NCBI RefSeq assembly: GCF_019127135.1
Contig: NZ_JAHOEA010000002.1
Span: 1 to 64,000, forward strand
DNA length: 64,000 nt
Direction of reading: 5' to 3'
DNA from: Segatella copri
GTDB lineage: Bacteria; Bacteroidota; Bacteroidia; Bacteroidales; Bacteroidaceae
Shown: piece by piece, positions 44,315 to 52,884 of the stretch
Layout: each line of letters begins with the position of its first letter
Position numbering within the stretch: the stretch's first letter is position 1
Translations under genes and position numbers: made by a program
The notes under the pieces: generated by a model
Seen by the model: the letters and a program-made list of their open reading frames with translations, nothing else
What the model was told of the DNA's origin: nothing
Database searches by the model: none

Positions 44315-45186
44315 TATTTCTCAATTCTGATGATATACTCACTCATGAAACTTGCACCTGGCTGTAGACGGTTCATCAGATACTTGTCCTTAAACTCGCC
44401 ATCATATTCAGCCCAGTCGTTCAAACCATACCATGGCTCGATGCAGATGAATGGAGCGTGCTTGCCTGTTGGGTTCCAGATACCTACGGCTGGAGTCTTG
44501 AACTCGAGGGTTACATGAGGTTCGCCCTGCTCGTTGAGAATGCTCACCTGCTTAACCTGACTCTTGTCGAAGATAACAGCATCTTCTGCGAAAGTCTCCT
44601 CGTTTACTTCCCAGATACCCTTGTCGGTTTCTACGGTTTCCTTAGCCTGACGGTCGATGCATCCGCCTACGTTACCATAGAGACGAACAGGAGCCTCGTT
44701 GTCGAGTTTCAGGGTAGCCTTCATTTCTTCGCCCTTCTTGCAGCCAGGAACCATGAATGCTGGGTGACCGCCAATCTGGAAGAAGATTTCCTTGTCGTCG
44801 GTATTCTCTACGTGCCAGATGACATGAATCTCGTTGCCCTGCAGGCGGTAAGAGATGGCAAGGTTGAAGTGGTAAGGATAGTTCTTCTGAGTCTCTTCGT
44901 TGTCGATGAGCGCGAAGGTGAGGCGGTCGGCAGTCTTGCCAACGAGTTTGAACTCTGTATCGCGTGCGAAACCATGGCGAGGAAGGTGATACTCCTTGCC
45001 CTCTGTGCGATAAGTGTCTTTCCACAATCCGCATACGATAGGGAAGAGGATAGGAGAGTGGCGGTTCCAGTATTTCTCGTCGCCATCCCAGAGATATTCA
45101 TTACCATTAGCATCCTTGATGCTCTGAAGTTCTGCTCCGAGAGATGAAATCTCAAGTGTGAGCTGATCATTCTTAATCTGTTCCAT
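44314..45186 (-). CDS. Aldose 1-epimerase family protein (galactose mutarotase-like)
   Basis: A 290-residue cytosolic beta-sandwich protein of the aldose 1-epimerase/YeaD superfamily; members interconvert sugar anomers. Diagnostic stretches are SSLGAELQSIKDANGNEYLWDGD at the start, PRHGFARDTEF with the catalytic His, FFQIGGHPAF with the second His, and WYGLNDWAEYDGEFKDK near the end. It resembles the LACX-like branch, so the exact sugar is uncertain. It is first in a two-gene operon with the OPT transporter. A full promoter lies upstream. Confidence 0.88.
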   Translation of the reverse strand: MEQIKNDQLTLEISSLGAELQSIKDANGNEYLWDGDEKYWNRHSPILFPIVCGLWKDTYRTEGKEYHLPRHGFARDTEFKLVGKTADRLTFALIDNEETQKNYPYHFNLAISYRLQGNEIHVIWHVENTDDKEIFFQIGGHPAFMVPGCKKGEEMKATLKLDNEAPVRLYGNVGGCIDRQAKETVETDKGIWEVNEETFAEDAVIFDKSQVKQVSILNEQGEPHVTLEFKTPAVGIWNPTGKHAPFICIEPWYGLNDWAEYDGEFKDKYLMNRLQPGASFMSEYIIRIEK

Positions 45187-45249
45187 TGTTATTAATTCTT
45201 TTGTTTAGTTTTTAATGTTTCATCTGATTATCTTTTTTCAAAGATATTG

Positions 45250-45280
45250 CAAAGGTACAATTTATTTTCGTAAAGCACAA
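45250..45280 (-). promoter_or_regulatory. Promoter of the epimerase-OPT operon
   Basis: The minus strand has TTG (45278-45280), 20 bases and TACCTTTG (45250-45257), matching consensus. The leader is about 57 bases. Confidence 0.7.
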
Positions 45281-45352
45281 GAAAAGAGCGTTTTTTCTCA
45301 GATATTACAATATATTTATACGATTTTGTTAGCTTATCTCGAATATTTGCTG

Positions 45353-45360
45353 TAACTTTG
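45353..45360 (+). promoter_or_regulatory. -7 box of the EamA gene
   Basis: TAACTTTG followed by C matches TAnnTTTG and lies 57 bases before the start codon. The -33 element is unclear. Confidence 0.45.
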
Positions 45361-45416
45361 CAGTCCGAAATAGATAGATAACAAGAAGTATAAGGAAAAA
45401 AATAGTATTTAATCTA

Positions 45417-46298
45417 ATGACAAGCAGTAATAAAGTTAAAGGCTTTGCGGCGGGCGTTGTTGCCGCAGTATGTTATGGTACCAATCCTTTGGGCACGCTC
45501 GAACTCTATGGCGACGGATTCAATTCCAGTTCTGTACTCATCTATCGTTATCTCTTGGCGGTACTGATGTTTGCCGTGGTGATGCTGTTCCGCAAGGAGA
45601 GTTTCAAGGTGAAGTGGGGACATCTGATTCGTCTTGGCATGCTGGGCTGCATGTTTTCGCTCTCATCAGCTACGCTTTATGTCAGTTTCCATTATATGGC
45701 GGCAGGTATTGCCAGCACCATCCTCTTCGTTTATCCTATTATGACAGCCATCCTGATGACGGTCTTCTTCCACGAGAAGGTAACGTGGTCTACCTCGCTT
45801 GCCATTCTTCTGGCGGTATCGGGAGTAGGATTGCTCTATCAGGGCGATGGAAACGATAAGTTGAGCACGGCGGGTTTTGCCCTCGTCATGTGTTCATCCC
45901 TGCTCTATGCCCTTTACATCATCTCCATCAACCAATGGAAGAATCCGGGCATGTCGAACATCAAGTTTACCTTTTATATATTAGTCTTCGGACTGCTTAC
46001 GATGTTTGTCTATTCGTTTATTGCAGGCGAGCCGATACAGATGCTTCAAACGTCTAAACAATGGCTCTGTGCTGCCCAGCTGGCTTTGTTGCCAACGGTA
46101 TTGTCGCTTTTCTTCATGACCATCTCCATCAATCTTATCGGCAGTACTCCAGCCGCCATCATGGGAGCCCTGGAGCCTGTAACGGCGGTAATCATCGGCG
46201 TATGCGTCTTCGGCGAGAGTTTCACCCTTCAGCTTGCCATCGGCATCCTTGCTATCCTGGCTGGCGTAACAATTATCATCGCAAGAAAGAAAGGGTAA
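45417..46298 (+). CDS. EamA/DMT-superfamily transporter
   Basis: A 293-residue inner membrane protein with ten predicted helices made of two EamA repeats (FAAGVVAAVCYGTNPLGTLELYG in repeat one, GFALVMCSSLLYALYIISIN in repeat two), ending in a short basic tail (ARKKG). Members export metabolites, amino acids or drugs, but the substrate here cannot be told. It is convergent with the LysR gene and shares a terminator with it. Confidence 0.88.
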   Translation: MTSSNKVKGFAAGVVAAVCYGTNPLGTLELYGDGFNSSSVLIYRYLLAVLMFAVVMLFRKESFKVKWGHLIRLGMLGCMFSLSSATLYVSFHYMAAGIASTILFVYPIMTAILMTVFFHEKVTWSTSLAILLAVSGVGLLYQGDGNDKLSTAGFALVMCSSLLYALYIISINQWKNPGMSNIKFTFYILVFGLLTMFVYSFIAGEPIQMLQTSKQWLCAAQLALLPTVLSLFFMTISINLIGSTPAAIMGALEPVTAVIIGVCVFGESFTLQLAIGILAILAGVTIIIARKKG

Positions 46299-46316
46299 AA
46301 AGGTAAAAAGAAGAAA

Positions 46317-46353
46317 AAATCCTCGCTCGAAAAAGAACTCGAACGAGGATTTT
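46317..46353. terminator. Bidirectional terminator between EamA and LysR genes
   Basis: AATCCTCG pairs with CGAGGATT, with a TCGA continuation and A/T runs on both sides. Confidence 0.8.
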
Positions 46354-46407
46354 TTTCTGTTCTAGCCGCAAGCAAATAGGCTTGCAAGCCGCTAGGCGTT
46401 AAGATGA

Positions 46408-47319
46408 TTATCTCAGAATATCCTTCAGGGCAAAGTTGGCGAGGATGCTGGTGCTCTGGCTCAGCATGCGGATGAACTCCTGGGCTGAGTTTTTCATGTA
46501 GGCATCTTTCAGAATGTGGATGCAACCATCCATTTCGTTGTCGGCTGCATCGATAGGAATCGCCTTCAGGCCGTTCTGCAGAATGGTGGTCGATTCGGAG
46601 AGAATGGTCACCAGATTGCTGCGGCTCAGAAGGTCGAAGATGATGTTTACATTATTCACCTCTACCATAATCTTGTAGTTCAAATCCTTGCCCTCTACCA
46701 TGTGCTCAAAGGCGTTGCGTGCCTGCAGACCCTTGCAAGGAAGGATGAGGTCGTAGCGTTCCAGATCGGAAAGCTTGACCGATGAAAGGCGCGCCAGCGG
46801 ATGATTCACGTTCACGATGGCGGCAAGACGGTTGCTGAAAATAGCTCGGCTGTCTACCGCCTTATCGTTCTTCAGAGGCTTGAAAGCCAGAACGAGGTCG
46901 AGTTCGCGCTTCTTCAGTCCGTCCATCAGTTCCTGCATGGTGCGGTATTGGATGTTGAGCTTTACATGAGGATAGGCGTGGAGAAAGGCGATGAGCGTCT
47001 CGGCCATGATGTTGCTGAAGGAGAACGTTACGCCGATGTTCAGTTCGCCTGTAAGCATTTCCTTCAGATCGTTCATGTGGTCTACACAGGCTTCGGCAGA
47101 ATTGACCGCATTTTGGGCGTAAGGTCTCAATTCCTTGCCCGCCTCTGTGAGGTAAACTTCATGGGAATTGCGCTCGAAGAGAGGCAAACCTATCTCCTGT
47201 TCCAGATGCGAAATCTGTTGTGAGAGGGTACTTTGGGTGATGTATAACTTGCGCGAAGCTTCTGAGAAGTTGAGCGTCTCGGCTACCTTCAAGAAATATT
47301 TCAGTTGTCGTATTTCCAT
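46408..47319 (-). CDS. LysR-family transcriptional regulator
   Basis: A 303-residue regulator. The N-terminal winged helix (MEIRQLKYFLKVAETLNFSEASRKLYITQSTLSQQISHLEQEIGLPLFER) is a clear LysR domain, and residues 90-300 form the periplasmic-binding-like effector domain. It resembles the CynR/OxyR-like branch but lacks features that would define a ligand. A -7 box lies upstream at 47377-47384, with a hairpin between it and the start. Confidence 0.92.
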   Translation of the reverse strand: MEIRQLKYFLKVAETLNFSEASRKLYITQSTLSQQISHLEQEIGLPLFERNSHEVYLTEAGKELRPYAQNAVNSAEACVDHMNDLKEMLTGELNIGVTFSFSNIMAETLIAFLHAYPHVKLNIQYRTMQELMDGLKKRELDLVLAFKPLKNDKAVDSRAIFSNRLAAIVNVNHPLARLSSVKLSDLERYDLILPCKGLQARNAFEHMVEGKDLNYKIMVEVNNVNIIFDLLSRSNLVTILSESTTILQNGLKAIPIDAADNEMDGCIHILKDAYMKNSAQEFIRMLSQSTSILANFALKDILR

Positions 47320-47335
47320 ATTGTTCCTTTATTGA

Positions 47336-47365
47336 AGCTATCGGCTATAGAAATAACCGATAGCT
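47336..47365. promoter_or_regulatory. Hairpin in the lysR leader, possible autoregulatory operator
   Basis: Thirteen-base arms (47336-47348 and 47353-47365) pair with one mismatch around a 4-base loop, between the -7 box (47377-47384) and the start codon. LysR proteins commonly bind such dyads at their own promoters (family knowledge). Confidence 0.5.
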
Positions 47366-47376
47366 AAATTTGGGTG

Positions 47377-47384
47377 CAAAGATA
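47377..47384 (-). promoter_or_regulatory. -7 box of the lysR-type gene
   Basis: The minus strand reads TATCTTTG. No good TTG was found upstream. Confidence 0.45.
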
Positions 47385-47458
47385 AAACATTTATTTTAAT
47401 ATCCTCCTTTTTTGAAGAATAAAATGATGTTTTATCGCATCTCTACTTCTTTTTATCC

Positions 47459-47546
47459 GGTTATCATCCGATGAAAACCTGATTATCATCCGATGAAAAA
47501 CCGGTTAACATCGGATGAATTTCCGATTATCATCCGATGAAAATCA
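47459..47546. repeat. Array of four 22-bp tandem repeats (array B)
   Basis: Units at 47459-47480, 47481-47502, 47503-47524 and 47525-47546 each contain a CATCCGATG or CATCGGATG dyad. Unit 3 is the most divergent. It lies between the lysR promoter and the thrE stop. Confidence 0.88.
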
Positions 47547-47563
47547 GATTTCCAACCAGATGA

Positions 47564-49015
47564 TTATTTGATTTCTACTTCGTGCAAATCTACGAATTCG
47601 CCATTCTTCTTCTTTCTTTCTACCAGCATGGCAAGCAGCTTGCGCTTGCGGTTGTCGGCGATGAAACGGCGGAAGAATACGTTTGGAATTGCCACACCCA
47701 GGGCGATGCAGATGATGGCTAGCGAAGCCTTGATGAGGTTGTTCATACCTACGGTTACTTCGCCTACCACGCCATGCATGTCGATGAAGGCAAAGAGGGC
47801 GCGATACATCAGAACTCCCGGTACCATTGGGATAACGCTAGGAATGGTGATGCATTGGTGAGGGGTATGGAACCAATGGCGCGCCTTGATCACGATGATG
47901 CTGATGAGCGCAGAACCGGCAAGCGAACCGATGCTCAGACCCATGTCAAGACCGATGTTGCCGTTAGATGGCCCCAGGTTGACGAAATTGCGGAAGCATA
48001 CGGCGATGATACCGCCCACAGCTACAACCGGCAACAGACGGCGAGGTATGCTGAAGATGGTAGAGAAGCCCATGGCCGATACGGCAGCTGCGATGGCAAA
48101 CTCCCAGTATTCGTGATGAGGAGTCATCGTAAGATCCTTCACGAAGTTGTCGATATGGCAAACCTGGATGGCGAAAGCGATACCGAACGCCATCGCGAAG
48201 ATCATCAACAGGGTGTTCAGGGCACGAACCATTCCCACCTCAATATATCCGTCGAGCATATCGCACACAAAGTTGATGAGTGGAACTCCCGGCACGATGA
48301 AGAGGGCACACGCCATCAGCGGATGCCAAGGGGTATCTGAATGCATGAAGGCTGGAAGCGCTTCGGCAATCGATGGGTTGAGCGAAAGGAATGAGGTCAA
48401 CCAGGCTATCAGAGTGGCTACGAAAGCCGAAATTCCGATGGCTACATAGTTGTTGCAGCCCTTGGTTGGCAAGAACATTCTCAGGCGGAAACCCAGAATG
48501 GCTGCAAGCGAACAGAAGAAGAAGGCTGGCCAGTCGCAACCGAACTGGATGCAGAATCCGCCGCAGGCAAAACCGCCGCCGATGGCTACCTGCCAAGGGG
48601 TGAAGCTGCGTGGGGTGGCCTTGATGTCGTTCAGAGCCTGCTCATACTGTTCGAGCGAATAGTTATCCTTGATGGCCTTCCAGGTGAGCTTACTTACCTG
48701 GGAAATAGAGGTGAGGTTGATACCATGCTTCTCGCATCGCTGGAACTTGGAGAAGGAATGCTCCTCGTCGCTATAGTTTACCATCAGCACGTTCCAGTTG
48801 ATGTAAAGGTGCATGTATCGCTCGTCGAGACCGAGGAAAGCTGCTGCACGCTTCATGGTTCGCATGATGCGGGATGTGTCGGCAGCACTCTCCATGAGAA
48901 TGCTACCGGTACGTAATAATAAGTCGAGTTTTCTTCTGAGTTCTGATTCTGCTATTTCCTTGCAGTTGCAGTTATCTTCTACGCAAGCGCAGGTTTTCAA
49001 TTCTTTTTCTGTCAT
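47564..49015 (-). CDS. Threonine/serine exporter of the ThrE family (fused two-domain form)
   Basis: A 483-residue membrane protein. After a cysteine-rich N-terminal tail (CACVEDNCNCKE), the ThrE domain (LLLRTGSILMESAADTSRIMRTMKRAAAFLGL) leads into about ten helices; the C-terminal half corresponds to the ThrE_2 module (IPSVIPMVPGVLMYRALFAF). In two-gene systems these halves are separate. ThrE exports threonine and serine in Corynebacterium (family knowledge). It lies 6 bases downstream of the AspT/YidE-type gene, so they are probably one operon. Confidence 0.85.
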   Translation of the reverse strand: MTEKELKTCACVEDNCNCKEIAESELRRKLDLLLRTGSILMESAADTSRIMRTMKRAAAFLGLDERYMHLYINWNVLMVNYSDEEHSFSKFQRCEKHGINLTSISQVSKLTWKAIKDNYSLEQYEQALNDIKATPRSFTPWQVAIGGGFACGGFCIQFGCDWPAFFFCSLAAILGFRLRMFLPTKGCNNYVAIGISAFVATLIAWLTSFLSLNPSIAEALPAFMHSDTPWHPLMACALFIVPGVPLINFVCDMLDGYIEVGMVRALNTLLMIFAMAFGIAFAIQVCHIDNFVKDLTMTPHHEYWEFAIAAAVSAMGFSTIFSIPRRLLPVVAVGGIIAVCFRNFVNLGPSNGNIGLDMGLSIGSLAGSALISIIVIKARHWFHTPHQCITIPSVIPMVPGVLMYRALFAFIDMHGVVGEVTVGMNNLIKASLAIICIALGVAIPNVFFRRFIADNRKRKLLAMLVERKKKNGEFVDLHEVEIK

Positions 49016-49021
49016 ATATGT

Positions 49022-50710
49022 TTATCCGAATACAAAAATAATAATCTGAATGGTTACAATTCTGAGGAACATGGCGAATGGATATACATTCGCATAGCCT
49101 ACTGTTGGCGCATCAGCCGAAGTCTGCTCACGTACGTAAGCCAGGGCAGATGGGTTGGTGTTGGCACCTGCCAATACGCCGAGTAATGTATAATAATTGA
49201 TGTGGAACACGAGCTTGCCGATGATGCCGCCCAGAATGATTGGTATCATGGTGATGGCGATGCCGTAGAGTATCCAGGTCAGTCCGCTTTCTGATGCTAC
49301 GGTCTGGATAAACTGTTCGCCTGTGCCGAGACCCACGCAAGCCAGGAAGATGCAGATTCCGATTTCGCGAAGCATCAGGTTGGCTGAAATGGTATTGTAG
49401 GTAACGAGGTTGTATTTCGGTCCGAAATAACCTATCAGAATGGCTACTACCAATGGGCCGCCGGTAAGTCCGAGACGCAGATTCTCGTTGATGCCTGGGA
49501 TGAAGAACGGAATGTTTGCTACGATACAACCCAGCATGATGCCCAGGAAGATTGGGATGAGGTTAGGGTAGTTCAGACGCTTCATCTGGTTACCCAGCAC
49601 CTTCTCGGTATGAGCGATGGCGAGCTCCTTGCCCACTACGGTTACGCGGTCACCCAACTGGAGTTTCAGGTCTGGGGTTGCGATGAGGTCTACACCATTT
49701 CTGTTTACGCGGGTAATGTTGGCGCCAAGGTTGCTTCTAATCTGCAACTGGCTGATGCTCTTTCCGTTGATACCCGGTTTGGTAATCAGAATTCGGCGGT
49801 TGATGAGCTCGCTGCTGAATTCCTCATCCTTTACGTCAACCTTCTCGCCGAGCAGGGCGATGATAGGTTCTTCTACGGTAGGATGAGCTACAATCTGCAG
49901 AATGTCGCCCTCTTCTATCATGGTCTGTCCGTTAACCACCTCGTCCTGGCGTTCGCCGTTATTACGGATAATCTTGGAAACCATGAAGTCGCGCTTCAGC
50001 AGATAGCGAATCTGCTTGACTGTATCTTTGAAGACCATCTGGTTAGAAACCTTTACGGCGAAGGTGTTCAGGGTCATCGCCTCAAGATGTCCCTTGCCTC
50101 GCTTTGCTTCATCCTCTTCCTTCTGCTTGTCTACGCGTAGCGCGAACCTTAATATAATGAAGCTGAGGATAACGCCGAGCACACCCATAGGATAGGCGAT
50201 GGCATAGCCGGCTGCGATGGATGGGGCGTCGATGTGGCGCAGATCGCTGAATGCCTGCTGGGCTGCACCCAGTCCAGGAGTGTTGGTTACAGCACCCGAA
50301 AGGATACCTGCCATAGAGGTGATGGATGTTCCCGAAAACGAGAAGATGACTAAGGTAGTAATGATACTCAGGGCCACAACAATCATGCTGAGCAGGTTGA
50401 GACTCTTGCCGCCGTTCTTGAACGAAGCGAAGAAGCCCGGGCCTACCTCCAGACCGATAGAGTAGACAAAGAGGATCAAGCCAAATTCCTTGAGGAAGTG
50501 GAGCAGATGCTCGTCAAGATTGAGAGAGAAATGTCCAAAGATAAGACCGATGAACAGAATCCAAGCCAAGCCCAGAGAAACACCTTTTACTCTGAGCTTA
50601 CCTAAACACAAACCCAAGGCGATGACCAGCGAAAGAATCATCACAGAGTGGGCTACTCCGCCTCCCCAAAGGTCTGGGAAGCCATAAAATAGATTTTTTA
50701 AAATCTCCAT
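49022..50710 (-). CDS. AspT/YidE/YbjL-type putative antiporter with two RCK_C domains
   Basis: A 562-residue inner membrane protein with two half-barrels of helices (Asp-Al_Ex domains) separated by a cytoplasmic region holding two TrkA-C (RCK_C) domains (NTFAVKVSNQMVFKDTVKQIRYL ... and NRRILITKPGINGKSISQLQIR). Signature loops include GAVTNTPGLGAAQQAFSDL in the first half and GANTNPSALAYV in the second. AspT members exchange aspartate and alanine; whether this one does is unknown. It is upstream of thrE. Confidence 0.85.
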   Translation of the reverse strand: MEILKNLFYGFPDLWGGGVAHSVMILSLVIALGLCLGKLRVKGVSLGLAWILFIGLIFGHFSLNLDEHLLHFLKEFGLILFVYSIGLEVGPGFFASFKNGGKSLNLLSMIVVALSIITTLVIFSFSGTSITSMAGILSGAVTNTPGLGAAQQAFSDLRHIDAPSIAAGYAIAYPMGVLGVILSFIILRFALRVDKQKEEDEAKRGKGHLEAMTLNTFAVKVSNQMVFKDTVKQIRYLLKRDFMVSKIIRNNGERQDEVVNGQTMIEEGDILQIVAHPTVEEPIIALLGEKVDVKDEEFSSELINRRILITKPGINGKSISQLQIRSNLGANITRVNRNGVDLIATPDLKLQLGDRVTVVGKELAIAHTEKVLGNQMKRLNYPNLIPIFLGIMLGCIVANIPFFIPGINENLRLGLTGGPLVVAILIGYFGPKYNLVTYNTISANLMLREIGICIFLACVGLGTGEQFIQTVASESGLTWILYGIAITMIPIILGGIIGKLVFHINYYTLLGVLAGANTNPSALAYVREQTSADAPTVGYANVYPFAMFLRIVTIQIIIFVFG

Positions 50711-50761
50711 TTTTCTTTATCTATTAATGTAAATACTGAATTTTCAAAAACATTCTTTCTT

Positions 50762-50790
50762 ATCGATTTCTGAAATCGATTGCAAAGGTA
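50762..50790 (-). promoter_or_regulatory. -7 box and overlapping palindrome upstream of the antiporter gene
   Basis: The minus strand reads TACCTTTG (50783-50790). A perfect 9-base-arm palindrome (50762-50780) covers the expected transcription start, as an operator would. Confidence 0.5.
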
Positions 50791-50982
50791 TAGATAAAAA
50801 CGAAAGCAAAACTCGTTTTATATTTAAAAGCTGCGAATGCAGCTATAAGTATTTTCTATAGTAAGAATAGGCTCTGCGGGCTTTTCTTTTCTCTTTCTCA
50901 TGCATTTCTAGCCCTTTCTATGTTCATTATATCAGTTTTTTTTCGTAATTTTGCAACCGGATTATTATAAACTGGAAAGAAT

Positions 50983-52065
50983 ATGCTGAATATTGATGAA
51001 ATAAAAGATAAGAGAATTGCCGTGCTCCTTTCGGGGGGTGTCGACAGTTCGGTTGTGGTTTGGGAGTTTGCCCAGCTGGGCCTGCATCCTGATTGCTTCT
51101 ACATCAAGATTGGTCCTGAGGAGAAAGAGGAGTGGGACTGCTCTTCGGAGGAGGACCTGGAGATGGCTACGGCTGTGGCTAGGAAGTATGGGTGCAAGCT
51201 GCAAGTGGTTGACTGCCATCATGAATATTGGAACGAGGTAACCCGTTATACGATGGAGAAGGTGAAGGCTGGTTTTACGCCTAATCCGGACGTGATGTGC
51301 AACCGCCTGATTAAGTTTGGTGCCTTCGATGAGAAGATGGGGCACAACTACGACCTCATCGCCACGGGGCATTATGCGCAGACCGAAACGGATGAAAATG
51401 GCGATAAATGGCTTGTCACGAGTCCTGATCCTGTGAAAGACCAGACCGATTTTCTGGCTCAGATAGAAAGCTGGCAATTGAAAAAAGCGATTTTCCCTAT
51501 CGGTCATCATATCAAGAATGAGGTTCGCGAGATAGCCGAAGAGGAGCATCTGATAAATGCCAAGCGCAAGGACAGCCAGGGAATCTGCTTCCTGGGACAG
51601 ATTAATTATAATGATTATATCCGCCGTTATCTGGGCGAAAAGCCGGGCGATGTCATAGAGATGGAGACGGGCAAGCGCATAGGCGAGCACAAGGGTTTGT
51701 GGTTTCATACCATCGGCCAGCGCAAGGGCTTGGGCTTTGGCGGCGGTCCCTGGTTCGTGATTAAGAAGGATGTAGAGAACAACATCCTGTATGTGAGTCA
51801 TGGTTATGATCCGCAGTCGGCATACAAGAAGGATTTTCCTCTCCACGATTTCCATTTCCTTACGCGCGAGGTAGCTATGCAGAAGGTAACTTTCAAGATT
51901 CGTCATACGCCGGAGTATCATCCTGCTACGATAGAAAAACTGGAAGACGGCCGCTGGATGATTCATTCAGAAGAGGCGATTCATGGTGTGGCTCCCGGCC
52001 AGTTCTGTGTAGTTTATGATGAGCATCATCATCGTTGCTATGGCTCGGGCGAGATTACGGTATAA
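50983..52065 (+). CDS. mnmA: tRNA 2-thiouridine(34) synthase MnmA
   Basis: Installs sulfur on U34 of tRNA for Lys, Glu and Gln with ATP. The 360-residue protein has the PP-loop SGGVDSS (17-23), NPDVMCNRLIKFG with Cys106, and GICFLG with Cys202, the two catalytic cysteines, plus the mid motif GHYAQTE and TIGQRKGLGFGGGPWFV. The C-terminal domain is a beta barrel. It may be one of two paralogues that Bacteroidetes often carry. A TAATTTTG box lies 30 bases upstream (50946-50953). Confidence 0.93.
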   Translation: MLNIDEIKDKRIAVLLSGGVDSSVVVWEFAQLGLHPDCFYIKIGPEEKEEWDCSSEEDLEMATAVARKYGCKLQVVDCHHEYWNEVTRYTMEKVKAGFTPNPDVMCNRLIKFGAFDEKMGHNYDLIATGHYAQTETDENGDKWLVTSPDPVKDQTDFLAQIESWQLKKAIFPIGHHIKNEVREIAEEEHLINAKRKDSQGICFLGQINYNDYIRRYLGEKPGDVIEMETGKRIGEHKGLWFHTIGQRKGLGFGGGPWFVIKKDVENNILYVSHGYDPQSAYKKDFPLHDFHFLTREVAMQKVTFKIRHTPEYHPATIEKLEDGRWMIHSEEAIHGVAPGQFCVVYDEHHHRCYGSGEITV

Positions 52066-52078
52066 ATATTTTAAATTG

Positions 52079-52128
52079 AAAAAAGGGATGAGTCATCAAT
52101 CTGATATTTTGATGATTCATCCCTTTTT
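52079..52128. terminator. Bidirectional terminator between mnmA and the phosphatase gene
   Basis: AAAAAGGGATGA and TCATCCCTTTTT pair, extended by TCATCAA/TTGATGA, around a short loop. Confidence 0.85.
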
Positions 52129-52141
52129 GTTTTATCTGTTT

Positions 52142-52630
52142 TTACCCTTCCCCGATAATGCTGTCCAGCAACTCCTGGCAGGCATCTTCGAGAAGCGTGA
52201 TGACGAGCTCGAAGTCGCTATTGTCGCCATAATACGGATCGGGAACGGTGGTGTATTCGCGATGATGGGTCAGGAAATCGGCCATGCGCACTACTTTCTT
52301 CCGGTCGGCCTCTGAAGAAGCCATGGAGGTAATGGCACGGTAGTTTTCGTTGTCCATTACCACGATGGTTTCGAAACGGGCGAAGTCTGACTTCTGGAAC
52401 TGGCGGGCATGGCTGTTGAAATTGTAGCCATGCTCGGCGCCACATTTGCGCATGCGGCTGTCGGGCAACTGACCTATGTGCCAGCTTCCGATGCCCGCAG
52501 AATCGATTTCAAACTCATCCTGAAGCCCTGCTTTTTCTACAAGACTCTTCATGATTCCCTCGGCTGCCGGAGAGCGGCAGATGTTGCCCAGGCAGATGAA
52601 TAATACAGTATGTTTACCTTTCTTTGTCAT
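52142..52630 (-). CDS. Low molecular weight protein-tyrosine phosphatase
   Basis: About 162 residues. The phosphate loop CLGNICRSP (Cys13 to Arg19 counted from MTKK) lies at the N-terminus, and the general acid Asp is in DPYYGD near residue 127. Such enzymes remove phosphate from tyrosine kinases or polysaccharide machinery. The start was set at ATG 52630, because the promoter box (52652-52659) lies downstream of the alternative start at 52663. Confidence 0.92.
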   Translation of the reverse strand: MTKKGKHTVLFICLGNICRSPAAEGIMKSLVEKAGLQDEFEIDSAGIGSWHIGQLPDSRMRKCGAEHGYNFNSHARQFQKSDFARFETIVVMDNENYRAITSMASSEADRKKVVRMADFLTHHREYTTVPDPYYGDNSDFELVITLLEDACQELLDSIIGEG

Positions 52631-52651
52631 GTTGCTAACTTTTTTTGTTTG

Positions 52652-52682
52652 CAAAGTTAGCATAAATCTCTGTATTATGCAA
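52652..52682 (-). promoter_or_regulatory. Promoter of the LMW phosphatase gene
   Basis: The minus strand has TTG (52680-52682), 20 bases and TAACTTTG (52652-52659). It overlaps the end of the efflux remnant. Confidence 0.7.
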
Positions 52683-52884
52683 GATTTTTCTTCATTTTTC
52701 TTCCCACAAAGTTCCAGGCAGGCATCTTCTTCAGGGTGCTGCGGATAGGCTGAATGTCCCAGAGCAGGAAGATGATGAGCACGCCGATGCCGATGAGACA
52801 GGTTAGTCCGTAGAGCTCGCGGATGCTGATCATCAGCAGGTTGCCGGCATCATAAGGCAGTCCGCGCGACATGTTTTCTGCCAT
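52675..52884 (-). pseudogene. C-terminal remnant of an EmrB-type MFS efflux transporter
   Basis: About 70 residues: MSRGLPYDAGNLLMISIRELYGLT, a last membrane helix (CLIGIGVLIIFLLWDI) and a basic tail. This is the end of a 14-helix drug:H+ antiporter of the EmrB/DHA2 type, which normally exceeds 500 residues. The first 450 are missing. It overlaps, out of frame, with the end of the truncated tolC gene, so it is a deletion scar rather than a real gene. Confidence 0.6.

Noticed and set aside
46370..46402. Dispersed repeat sharing CGCTAGGCGTTA with 57700-57712
   Set aside because: Only 12 shared bases; too short to claim a family without a genome search.
47459..47546. CRISPR array
   Set aside because: Contiguous repeats without unique spacers; too short.
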